From the NCBI GenBank assembly GCA_946480825.1, contig CAMLLG010000017.1:1-62335 (forward strand): a DNA stretch of 62,335 nucleotides, in the 5' to 3' direction. The notes beneath the pieces were generated by a model. That model did not search any database. It saw only the letters and a program-made list of their open reading frames with translations, and was not told the origin of the DNA. Both the position numbers and the translations under genes were made by a program. The DNA comes from an uncultured Lysobacteraceae bacterium (GTDB lineage: Bacteria > Pseudomonadota > Gammaproteobacteria > Xanthomonadales > Xanthomonadaceae). Shown here piece by piece: positions 27,497 to 35,451 of this stretch (the stretch's first letter is position 1; every line of letters starts with the position of its first letter).

Positions 27497-28053
27497 ATGG
27501 CCCTCCGTCCGTGGTTGCGGCGGCACCGCCGCGACCGGCGGCTTGCCCCAGCCCGGTACGTTCCCGACCCGGCGCGCTACCGCGCGGGCGAACGCAGCGC
27601 CAACCGGGTATCGGTGTCGTTCTTCGGCAAATCGCTGCGCGTGCGTGCCGGCATCGCCCACCTGTCGCATCTCTCCGGTGCGCCGATCATGCCGGTGGCG
27701 TGTCCGCGCGAAGCCGACGGCAGGCTGCGGCTGATCTTCCACGACGCGATCGCGCCCGCGGGCGAACGCGACGGCTACGCGCGCGATGCGACGCAATGCG
27801 TCTTCGACCATCTTGCGGCCCATCTCGACGACGATGCGAGCGGCCGGGTCATCGGCCAGTGGGAGGGCTGGCTGTACACCCATCGCTTTCTGGACGGCGT
27901 GGCGCTCGACGGCATCGATGGCGGCACGCGATTATCGGCGGAGAGTCGCGCGAACGCCTGCGACAGTCCGACCGTTACGCCCTGCTGCGCTATCCCGGCC
28001 TGCGCGTGCTGCTGGACAAGGATCGCTTCGCCCGCACGCTGGTCGAAGACTGA
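27497..28053 (+). pseudogene. decayed acyltransferase-like gene
   Basis: One frame from ~27600 reads [30 protein letters not shown]...[11 protein letters not shown] and later [19 protein letters not shown], with the look of the second half of a lysophospholipid (LpxL/HtrB-type) acyltransferase. Near 27925-27935 the sensible reading jumps to another frame, which continues [33 protein letters not shown] and stops at 28053. The N-terminal half with the catalytic HX4D is missing. A frameshift plus 5' truncation is the simplest reading; sequencing error for the frameshift cannot be excluded. It lies between the divergent TPR operon and kptA. Confidence 0.5.
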
Positions 28054-28111
28054 TCGCAGCAGCGGAAGATCGATCGAAGCGATGGCCGCCGCCGCGCTAC
28101 CATCGCCAGCC

Positions 28112-28666
28112 ATGAACGACACGACCGACGCGATCGTTTCCGCAAGCAAATTCCTCAGCCTGGTCCTGCGCCATCGGCCCGAGGCCATCGGCCTCGTCCT
28201 CGACGACGCCGGCTGGGCGGACATCGACGCGATCCTGCGCCTCGCGCCGGCGGATCTGGCGCTCACGCGCGACCGCATCGCGCGCACGGTCGCCGAGAAC
28301 GACAAACGGCGTTTCGCGATCAGTGAAGACGGCGCGCGGATCCGTGCGCGCCAGGGGCATTCGATCGACATCGATCTGCGACTGCCCGCGGTCGCGCCAC
28401 CGGCGCGGCTGTATCACGGCACCGCGACGCGCTTCGTCGCCTCGATCCGCCGCGACGGCCTCGTGAAGCGCGACCGCCGGCATGTGCATCTGTCCGCGGA
28501 TGCGCACACCGCGAAGAACGTCGGCGCGCGCCACGGCAAGCCGGTCGTGCTCGTCGTGCATGCGGGCGCGATGGCGGCCGCGGGGCACGTGTTCCACCTG
28601 TCGGAAAACGGCGTGTGGCTGACCGACGCGGTGCCGACGGACTTCATCGACTTCGGCGCGGTCTGA
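28112..28666 (+). CDS. kptA: RNA 2'-phosphotransferase KptA
   Basis: 184 residues from ATG 28112. All KptA/Tpt1 landmarks are present: [24 protein letters not shown] at the start, [27 protein letters not shown], the [13 protein letters not shown] segment and [32 protein letters not shown]. The enzyme moves an internal 2'-phosphate from RNA to NAD+, producing ADP-ribose 1'',2''-cyclic phosphate. In bacteria its substrate is unclear since tRNA splicing of the yeast type is absent. A partial copy of its 3' end is found at 31612-31688. Followed by a terminator shared with the convergent effector gene. Confidence 0.92.
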   Translation: MNDTTDAIVSASKFLSLVLRHRPEAIGLVLDDAGWADIDAILRLAPADLALTRDRIARTVAENDKRRFAISEDGARIRARQGHSIDIDLRLPAVAPPARLYHGTATRFVASIRRDGLVKRDRRHVHLSADAHTAKNVGARHGKPVVLVVHAGAMAAAGHVFHLSENGVWLTDAVPTDFIDFGAV

Positions 28667-28692
28667 GCGCGTATCCGGAGGCGTGTCCGGAG

Positions 28693-28722
28693 GCATGGCC
28701 CCGACCGGCGTCGGGGCCATGC
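28693..28722. terminator. bidirectional hairpin between kptA and lipase effector
   Basis: Perfect 13-base arms 28693-28705 and 28710-28722 around a CGGC loop, in the 77-base gap between convergent genes. The stem is GC-rich without a long T run. Confidence 0.65.
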
Positions 28723-28743
28723 ATCGGGCCATCCATCACTGCG

Positions 28744-31149
28744 TCACGCCACCTTGCGCGGCGCGGCGTCCTGCTGCGGGTCGTTCTGCGTGTGCTGCTG
28801 CGGTTGCTGCGCGGCCTGCTCGGCGGCGCGTTCGTGGACACGATCGACCTGCTGGGTGCTGGCCGCGAGCGGCTGGGCCTGGCCCTGCGCCACGTCGGTG
28901 CCGGCGATGCGGTTGTGCGCGGCCGACGGATCCGGATTGTCCGACGCGAAGATCCGGCCGTTGCCGGCACCCGGATCGACGCGGGCGATGCGGGTCAAGC
29001 CCGCTTCCACGGAATCGGCGACCAGCGCGCCGGCCAACCGGTCGCGTTGCGGCTGCGACATCGCATCGAACGGCGCGCCCAGCGCGTTCACGCCACGCTG
29101 CGCATCGCGGTACATGGCGTTGTTCGGATGCGCGGCATCGTCCAGCAGCGGCGGCGCCGGGGGCGGCGTCACCGGCCTCGAAGGCGCATCCACCGAAGGC
29201 GGCACCGCGCCGTCCTGGACGCGGGAGGCCTGCAACAGCTCGCGCGCCTGGGCTTCCTGCGTGCGCACGACCGCTTCGAGGCTCGGCGTCACCGTTTCCA
29301 TGAGATGGCGTTGCAGCGCCTCGTTGCCGGACGGCATCGCGTTCTGTCCGAACGTGAAGGTCTGGCCGATGTTCGACAGGCTGTAAGGATTCTGCGGGCC
29401 ATAGGTGATGGCCGCACCCGTGACCAGCCCGACGCCCGTCCCGACCACGGCGCCCGCGGCCGGCGCCTGATCGGTCACGCCGCGGACCGTGCGGCCCGCG
29501 ACATCCGCGCCTTCCTGCAGGACAGTACCCACCTGTTGGCCGGTCTGGCGTGCGGTCGCGGCGACGGCGGCGGCGTTGCCGTCGATCGTGCCCGCCACGC
29601 TGCTGGCGCCTTCGCGGATCCGGCCGGCATCGGTATATGCGGCGTCCACCGACTGCCGTGCCGCATCGCGGTTGTGCGCCAATGCGGCGTTGCCGTAGGT
29701 CTCCAGGCCCTGCGCCTGCCGGCCGACCCAGCGTTCGGCATCCTCGGGCAGCGCGCGCGCGGCCCAACGCATGGCGCTCGCGGTCCAGGAGGTCGCGGCA
29801 TGCTGCACTTCGCCCTGCGCCAGATCGATGCCTGCGCCGACATAACCGGCCGCGACGCGCGCGCCCACGACGACCTCGCCGCCGGCCCGCACCGCGGTGC
29901 TGCCGATCGTGCCCACCGCGCCGCTCACCTGCGCGACGGTCTCGCCCTGGAAGCGCGCGGTGTAATCCAGCGCGGTGCCGCCGTAGTGCAGCACCTGCTC
30001 CACGCCCTGCCCGGTGACCTGCACGCCCTCGCCCACGACACGCCCGACGCGTCCGCCGACTGCGGCGGTATTCAGGACATCGACCACCGGGCCGGCGTAG
30101 GTCATGAGTTCGCTGACCGGCATCTCGTTGGGGCGCGGCACATGGCCATCGCCTTCCCGCGCCATCGCCGGCATCAGCGGCTGTACGTTGCCGGCCGCCG
30201 TGGGCACGTTGCGCAGCAGCTCCGCGCCGGACTGGGTGGCGAGCGCATCGATCGCCGCCATCGCCGGGCCGCGGGCGTTCTCCGGCAGCATGCCGTCGAT
30301 CTGTCCCTGCACGCGGTCGCGAATGCCCGGCGTCTGCAGCAGTTGGCCGATGTTGTTGGCGAGCGCACCGCCCTCTTCGCGGCTGGCCTCGCTCATGCGC
30401 TGGGCACCGGTCTGGCTGTCGGTCAGCACGTCGCCATTGACCTGGAACGCGGTGATGGTGGCGTGCAGGTCGTGCACGGCGCCACCGTTCTCCGCCACAT
30501 AGCGGGCCGGGGTGTTGGGATGCAGGCCGGCCGCGTTGAACGTGGTGGTCTGCACACCGGTGACCGCACCGGCGGCCGAGGCGATACCGCCGCCCAGGGA
30601 ATGACCGGTGATCTCGAAATCCAGACCCGGCTGACGCTGCAGCAGACGCGCCGCGTCCATCGCCCGGTCGTAATAGTCGGCACGCTGGCCGAGCCCCTGC
30701 GGGATGTTGTTGGCCAGATAGTCTTCGGCACCGCTCTCGCGCATGCCGCCGGGCGCGGCGGGATCGACGATCGGACCGGTGGAGCCCTTGATCGCGAAGA
30801 CCGGGCGCGCATCGGGGCCGAGGATCGCGGGATCGGGCAGATAGATCTCGGCGCGGAACCCGGAACCTTCCGGACGCAGCATGTCGTTGATCTGTTCGCG
30901 GCTCAGTCCCGGAGCGAGCGCCTGCAGCTGCTCGGGATGTTCGCTGGCCCGGGTCCAGCCCGGCGGCGGGGTACCGGTACCGGCCGCGGCCCGGTAGACA
31001 TCCTGGGCCAGACCGGCCATCTGCAGCCCGTGATAGTTGACCGACAGCTGATCGGCTTCGGTGGTCCTGCCGGCGGCACGCAGATCGGCCAGCAACTGGG
31101 CTTGCCGTTCGCGGTCTTCGCGGACGCTCTCGTTCGTGGGTTCGGTCAT
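28744..31149 (-). CDS. X-T4SS effector with lipase (GHSLGG) and XVIPCD domains
   Basis: 801 residues from ATG 31149 with AAGGAG eight to nine bases upstream. The N-terminal alpha/beta-hydrolase region holds the class-3 lipase elbow TGHSLGGG with Ser184, after VFAIKGSTGP and before a HDLHATITAFQVNGD strand. A long Ala/Gly/Val-rich helical middle (about 320-600) could span or perturb membranes. The last ~128 residues, beginning HPNNAMYRDAQRGVNALG, then QRDRLAGALVADSVEAGLTRI and a Gln-rich tail, match the XVIPCD secretion signal. Expected role: phospholipase delivered by the X-T4SS to degrade rival membranes. No obvious immunity gene is beside it; upstream lies an inverted-repeat element. Confidence 0.85.
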   Translation of the reverse strand: MTEPTNESVREDRERQAQLLADLRAAGRTTEADQLSVNYHGLQMAGLAQDVYRAAAGTGTPPPGWTRASEHPEQLQALAPGLSREQINDMLRPEGSGFRAEIYLPDPAILGPDARPVFAIKGSTGPIVDPAAPGGMRESGAEDYLANNIPQGLGQRADYYDRAMDAARLLQRQPGLDFEITGHSLGGGIASAAGAVTGVQTTTFNAAGLHPNTPARYVAENGGAVHDLHATITAFQVNGDVLTDSQTGAQRMSEASREEGGALANNIGQLLQTPGIRDRVQGQIDGMLPENARGPAMAAIDALATQSGAELLRNVPTAAGNVQPLMPAMAREGDGHVPRPNEMPVSELMTYAGPVVDVLNTAAVGGRVGRVVGEGVQVTGQGVEQVLHYGGTALDYTARFQGETVAQVSGAVGTIGSTAVRAGGEVVVGARVAAGYVGAGIDLAQGEVQHAATSWTASAMRWAARALPEDAERWVGRQAQGLETYGNAALAHNRDAARQSVDAAYTDAGRIREGASSVAGTIDGNAAAVAATARQTGQQVGTVLQEGADVAGRTVRGVTDQAPAAGAVVGTGVGLVTGAAITYGPQNPYSLSNIGQTFTFGQNAMPSGNEALQRHLMETVTPSLEAVVRTQEAQARELLQASRVQDGAVPPSVDAPSRPVTPPPAPPLLDDAAHPNNAMYRDAQRGVNALGAPFDAMSQPQRDRLAGALVADSVEAGLTRIARVDPGAGNGRIFASDNPDPSAAHNRIAGTDVAQGQAQPLAASTQQVDRVHERAAEQAAQQPQQHTQNDPQQDAAPRKVA

Positions 31150-31185
31150 GGCAGGGCTCCTTGCGCGGACGTTTGCTCCCATCGT

Positions 31186-31452
31186 AGAGCGTGTTATGCA
31201 CTTTTGATAGGTCGCGAAGGCCGTCTGCGGGCCTGAGCCAAGGCGCGCGCCGCGGCCAAGGCTGGTGGCCTTGGCAAGGTGCGCAACGCCGGATCGGGTC
31301 CGCAGACGGCCTTCCCTCCGGGTTGCGCCCCTGTGGCGCCGATCCTGCGGCCCGTGGCTTGCCTTGGCCACCAGCCAAGGCTGCGCCACGGAACCTTGTC
31401 TCGACGCCACAGGCTGCGCAACGCGACCTATCAAAAGTGCATAACACGCTCT
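31186..31452. repeat. 267-bp element with 31-bp perfect terminal inverted repeats
   Basis: The first 31 bases (31186-31216, starting AGAGCGTGTTATGCACTTTT) are repeated exactly in reverse complement at 31422-31452. Inside are nested palindromes: 31217-31231 pairs with 31301-31315 (GCCGTCTGCGG core), and a GGCCAAGG/CCTTGGCC pair occurs on each side. It codes for nothing convincing. The shape fits a non-autonomous transposon (MITE) or an IS-derived remnant, located directly upstream of the lipase effector. No clear target-site duplication was seen. Confidence 0.75.
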
Positions 31453-31611
31453 CACCCAGCCGTTCGCCGAAAAACCCACTTCATGCGCGATTTCTGCGCT
31501 GGCTCGGCGCATGGTTACGGCGAATCAACCGTTTACATGCCCTCTCTGTCGCGATGACGGCCATGCCTAGCGCGGCATGCCGGCGGTGTCGATCGCGCGC
31601 CGGCGAAATAC

Positions 31612-31688
31612 CCGCGGCCGGCCATGCGTTCCATCTGTCCGGGCCATCTGTCCGGAAACGGCGTATGGTTGACCGACACGGTGTCCGC
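31612..31688 (+). pseudogene. fragment of a second kptA 3' end
   Basis: About 77 bases closely match kptA 28573-28638: the stretch from GGCCGG through TTCCATCTGTCC, then AAACGGCGTATGGTTGACCGACACGGTG with few differences (for example [10 protein letters not shown] in kptA). A 13-base tandem duplication (CCATCTGTCCGGG, 31631 on) breaks the frame. It therefore is a relic of kptA on the far side of the effector and the inverted-repeat element. Confidence 0.62.
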
Positions 31689-31748
31689 CGCGCACATCTG
31701 ATGTCGGCGAAGCCGCCCTTTCCGTCCGACCGACACGCATCCGCCACG

Positions 31749-32000
31749 ATGATCCGAAAAACCGCCCCGGCCTGTCTCCTGATCCTCGGCACGATCGCGA
31801 TGCTGTGGGCGTTCGTCGGCGGTGCCGGCAATGCCCTGCCCTATCCGGACCCGACCCCGGCACTGCTCGCCGATCAGGCTGCGAAGACCGAACAATACCG
31901 GTTCATTTTCATCCTGGGCATGCTCACGGCCGCCGCGGGCGCGCTCTGGATTCGGGCGCGTTCACGGGCGAAGAAGCGCGATCGCGACGCCCTCCGGTAG
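31749..32000 (+). CDS. small two-helix membrane protein
   Basis: 83 residues from ATG 31749 (an in-frame ATG at 31701 would add 16). Two hydrophobic segments: ACLLILGTIAMLWAFVGGAG and FIFILGMLTAAAGALWI, with a short basic tail (RARSRAKKRDRD). No good ribosome-binding site and no family recognised. Lies between two effectors, on the opposite strand and only six bases from the end of the second, so a role as a membrane-borne immunity protein can be considered but is not shown. Confidence 0.45.
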   Translation: MIRKTAPACLLILGTIAMLWAFVGGAGNALPYPDPTPALLADQAAKTEQYRFIFILGMLTAAAGALWIRARSRAKKRDRDALR

Positions 32001-32006
32001 CGCCGC

Positions 32007-34970
32007 TCAGGCCACTCTTGCCGCGGATCGCGCGGGGTCGTCGACGCCGCGCGACTCCGTCGGCACTGTCTGCGCGGCGAGCTGCCGGGCTTCGGCCAAT
32101 CGCTGCTCGCTGGCCGCGAGGGGCTGATGTACCGCCTGCGCGATATCGACATGCGCATACGCCTGCGCTTCGGGTCGCGCCGGGTTCTTCTCGAACGCGA
32201 ACGCGCGCGTACCGGCGTCGTCGAAAGCGACCTGGATGGGCGGCGCGATGCGCTGGCGCTCGACCTCGACGGTGAGCGCGGCGGCGAGCTGCAGACTGTA
32301 CTGGTCCGGCGTGCGGCCCAGGCGCTGATCCTGCTGCTGGATGCCCGCGTAGACATCGCGGAACGCCGGGCTGTCGGCGATCGTCGGTAGCCCGTTCGCG
32401 GACCGCTCGTTCGACGACGGCGCATTCGACGACGGCTGGCTCGTCGACGGCTGGCTCGTCGACAGCACGTTCGGCGCGTTCGCCGCGACCTGATCCGTGC
32501 GCAGCGGCGGCGGCTCGGCGGCCAACGGCTGCGCAGGCGACCTGTCGCCGTTCGTGGATTGTTCCCACGGGAAACGGAAATTGTCGATCCGCTCGCGAAT
32601 GCCGTCGATGGTGCGCTGCGCATCCTCGCGCAGTTGATCGGTGCGCTCGCCGACCCCGCGACCGAAGTCGTCGAGCTGACGCTGCGCGCCCTTCAGCGCA
32701 TCGCGGAGGTTGTCGAAAATGCCCTCCTGGTTGCCGTAATCGCGGATCGCCGCGCGTTCGGCGTCGGTGAATTCGCGCAGCTGCGCCGGCTGCCCGTTCG
32801 GCGTCGGCCGCACCAGGATCATCGCGTTCTCGTAGCCCAGCGCGAGCGGGTCCGACGCCTCGCGGCCGTCGAGATACCACGCGCGCGCATAGAAATCGCC
32901 GTCGCCGTTGAGCACGTAGCGCGCGCGGTCGCCGTAGACCTCCTGCGCCACGCCGTAGGTGTCGCGGGTGGAGATCGGCGGCGTCGACAGCCGGCCGACG
33001 AAATCGCCCTGCGCGTCGAACACCAGCAGCGAGCGGGTTTCGGTGACGTTGGTGGGGTCGGAGTCGTACTGGCCGTCGGTGACGCCCTCCGGCCGCGGCG
33101 TCCAGCCCGGCTCGCCGCGATCGGCATCGTAGGGCGCGTTGCCGATCAGGTCTTCGACGCCGTCGGCGGCGCGATGCGTGAAGAGGTGAATGGCGACCAC
33201 GTTCGGATCGTCCTTCATCCGCTCCAGCGCTGTATTGACTTCGCCGGGCGTGTCGTAGCGCGGATCGGCGCGATCGAAGTTCAGCAAATGCATTTCGCCG
33301 CGCGCGTCCACCCAGTAGCCGGCGCGCAGGTTGGTGCCGTTGTTGACGTCGCGCAGCTCGGTCTCGCCCTGGTCGCTGCGCCCCTCCCGCCCTTCTTCCA
33401 GCCGGGAGAAATTGGTGTAGTGATAACCGATGACCTTGGTGCCGTTGGCGCCGGCCTCGGGCGTGATGAAACCGGTACCCAGCACCGCGACCGGTTCCAG
33501 CCCCTGCTGCGCGAGTTCGGCGAGCACCTGATGCGCGGGACGACCGCCGCTGGGCACCAGAAACGCGCCATCGACTTCGGTCGCCGCGATCTGCGCGTTG
33601 CCGCGCGTCTGCGCGTTCATGTTGGCGATGACGAACAGATCGCGCGCGGAATCGCGGTTGCCGATCAGCTCGGTACCGTCGCGCAGGGAGAACCGGCCCT
33701 CGGCGTTCCGGTGCGGCAGCACGTCGAGTTCGGTCACCACCGCGTTCTGCCCCGCGGGCACCGGAATGTCCAGGCTTTCGGCGATGTTGCGCGGCACCTC
33801 CACCCGCTCGCGCGCCCACGGCGCCTGCGCGGGATCGCTGTAACCGGCTTTCTGTTCGAGGGTTTCGCGGATCGAATACGGCGTGGCATCCCCGGGCAGC
33901 GGCACTTCGCGGGTGATCACGCCGGGCGAGGTGCGGTCGACCACCGGTGCGGTCGTATCGATGCCGGTGCCGCTGGGGATGCCCAGCGTGGCGCCGTCGA
34001 GAATCGCGGTCTGGTCGTTGCGCGGAATCACCAGCCGCCCGTCGCTGCCGAGCGTGAGCGGATAGGCATCGCCGGTCTGGCGGTTGTCGCGATCGACGCG
34101 ATACAGCGTGGCGTTGTTCTCCGGCAGATCGGTCGATACGCGCCACTCGCTCGGGCGGCCGTCGATGTAGAGATGCTCGATGCGCCGCGCTTCGCGATGG
34201 CTGCCGTCCTCGGCCTGCGTCCACAGCGTGCGCAGATCGCCGGCCGCATTGATCACGGTGGCGCCGCCCTGTTCGCGGATCAGGCGCGAACCTTCCGACA
34301 GCACGATGCTGCCGGGGCGCTGCGGCAGATCGTCGTTGCCGGGGCCGAAGGTGACGACCGATCCGAGCGACGGATCGGCCGAGTACACCTCGCGCACCGC
34401 GAGTTCGTTGTTCGACGCGAAGGTCAGCTGCACGCGCTCGTTGTCCGCGTTGAGATAACTCGCGTTCCAGCGCGGCTGCGAACCGTCCTGCGGCACGACG
34501 TAGTCGAACGAGGTCGCATTCGGACGCACCGCATCGGTGATGCGCTCGGCGGGCACCATGTTCACGACATCCGCCGGCACCTGGCGCCAGCCCTGCGCCG
34601 TGGGCACCAGAAATTCCGTGAGTTGTCCGCTGCCGGGACTGTCGTTGCCGTGCCAGCGCGCGATATAGGCGCCGGCGTGGGTTTCGTTCTGCGCGATGAT
34701 CACCGTGCGCGGTTCGAGCGTACCGATGTTGCCTTCGTATTTCAGCCACGAGGCCTGTTCGTTGATCAGGCGCTGGCCATCGGCATCCCAGCCGATCTGC
34801 GAGATCGGAGACGCGGCGCTGCTCTGGTCCTCCGACATGCGGACCGTCCAATGACGGATCTGCGACACCGATCCGCCGGGGTTCTGCACCCGCTCGGCGG
34901 CGATGCTCAGTTCGATGACGCCGTGCGGCGTCTGGAGACGGTAAGGCGCATTCTGATCGGCTTGGCTCAT
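32007..34970 (-). CDS. X-T4SS effector of unknown activity with XVIPCD
   Basis: 987 residues from ATG 34970. The N-terminal ~450 residues look like a strand-rich region with repeated W/Y-x-D motifs (ASYLNADNERVQLTFASNN, LTLGSDGRLVIPRNDQTA). The centre contains ARDLFVIANMNAQTRGNAQIAATEVDGAFLVPSGGRPAHQVLAELAQQGLEPVAVLGTGFI and KVIGYHYTNFSR, a conserved-looking block with no activity that I recognise. A Ser/Asn/Thr-rich linker (~815-860), containing an imperfect repeat of STSQPS, precedes a C-terminal ~120 residues with RLGRTPDQYSLQLAAAL and AFAFEK, matching the classical XVIPCD. Strong candidate for a novel T4SS toxin. No upstream immunity gene is visible. Confidence 0.8.
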   Translation of the reverse strand: MSQADQNAPYRLQTPHGVIELSIAAERVQNPGGSVSQIRHWTVRMSEDQSSAASPISQIGWDADGQRLINEQASWLKYEGNIGTLEPRTVIIAQNETHAGAYIARWHGNDSPGSGQLTEFLVPTAQGWRQVPADVVNMVPAERITDAVRPNATSFDYVVPQDGSQPRWNASYLNADNERVQLTFASNNELAVREVYSADPSLGSVVTFGPGNDDLPQRPGSIVLSEGSRLIREQGGATVINAAGDLRTLWTQAEDGSHREARRIEHLYIDGRPSEWRVSTDLPENNATLYRVDRDNRQTGDAYPLTLGSDGRLVIPRNDQTAILDGATLGIPSGTGIDTTAPVVDRTSPGVITREVPLPGDATPYSIRETLEQKAGYSDPAQAPWARERVEVPRNIAESLDIPVPAGQNAVVTELDVLPHRNAEGRFSLRDGTELIGNRDSARDLFVIANMNAQTRGNAQIAATEVDGAFLVPSGGRPAHQVLAELAQQGLEPVAVLGTGFITPEAGANGTKVIGYHYTNFSRLEEGREGRSDQGETELRDVNNGTNLRAGYWVDARGEMHLLNFDRADPRYDTPGEVNTALERMKDDPNVVAIHLFTHRAADGVEDLIGNAPYDADRGEPGWTPRPEGVTDGQYDSDPTNVTETRSLLVFDAQGDFVGRLSTPPISTRDTYGVAQEVYGDRARYVLNGDGDFYARAWYLDGREASDPLALGYENAMILVRPTPNGQPAQLREFTDAERAAIRDYGNQEGIFDNLRDALKGAQRQLDDFGRGVGERTDQLREDAQRTIDGIRERIDNFRFPWEQSTNGDRSPAQPLAAEPPPLRTDQVAANAPNVLSTSQPSTSQPSSNAPSSNERSANGLPTIADSPAFRDVYAGIQQQDQRLGRTPDQYSLQLAAALTVEVERQRIAPPIQVAFDDAGTRAFAFEKNPARPEAQAYAHVDIAQAVHQPLAASEQRLAEARQLAAQTVPTESRGVDDPARSAARVA

Positions 34971-35451
34971 GCGGCACCTGCGCTGGGCTGAAGACGTTCC
35001 GTTGCGTTGCGGATAGTTTCGTGGCGGATATTAAAACGCTCCGAAGCCCGCGGGATATGCCGTCGCGCGCGGCTTGCGGCGGCGCATCGTGGTTCCGTGA
35101 TGGATTCGATGACTCGTGTCCGCAACGCCATGTCGCTGCGAAAACGGTTACAGGCCACCGCGAATGCGCACCGCGGCGATGCGGGCGGCATGACCGTCTT
35201 CCGGGCAACGGACCCGACCGTGCAACGGGTTCGCCGACATCCGACCTCCATCGTCGATGAAGATTCCGGGAATACGTTTTCAGTCGCCCCGTCGCGCCTT
35301 GTGACGCACGCGCGGATGAAGGAGAGTGCAACGCCTGCCGGCATCGCGTGTTCTGTTGATCGGTCGCGATGGATTTTGTTGCGTCGCAACATCCGGCACC
35401 GCCACGAATTGTTCCCCGATGCGAAGTGTCCCTGCGGCACTGGAGGCCAGG
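34971..35451. promoter_or_regulatory. intergenic region before pulA with a 13-bp palindrome
   Basis: 481 bases between divergent genes. The palindrome GTTGCGTCGCAAC occupies 35378-35390, about 60 bases before the pulA start, and has the shape of a regulator operator. LacI-family repressors of maltodextrin genes bind similar sized palindromes, so control of pulA is possible. No coding frame is convincing. Confidence 0.4.

Noticed and set aside
28744..35451. A complete T4SS locus
   Set aside because: Only effectors with XVIPCD tails and one immunity lipoprotein are found; no VirB or VirD4 genes are in the window.
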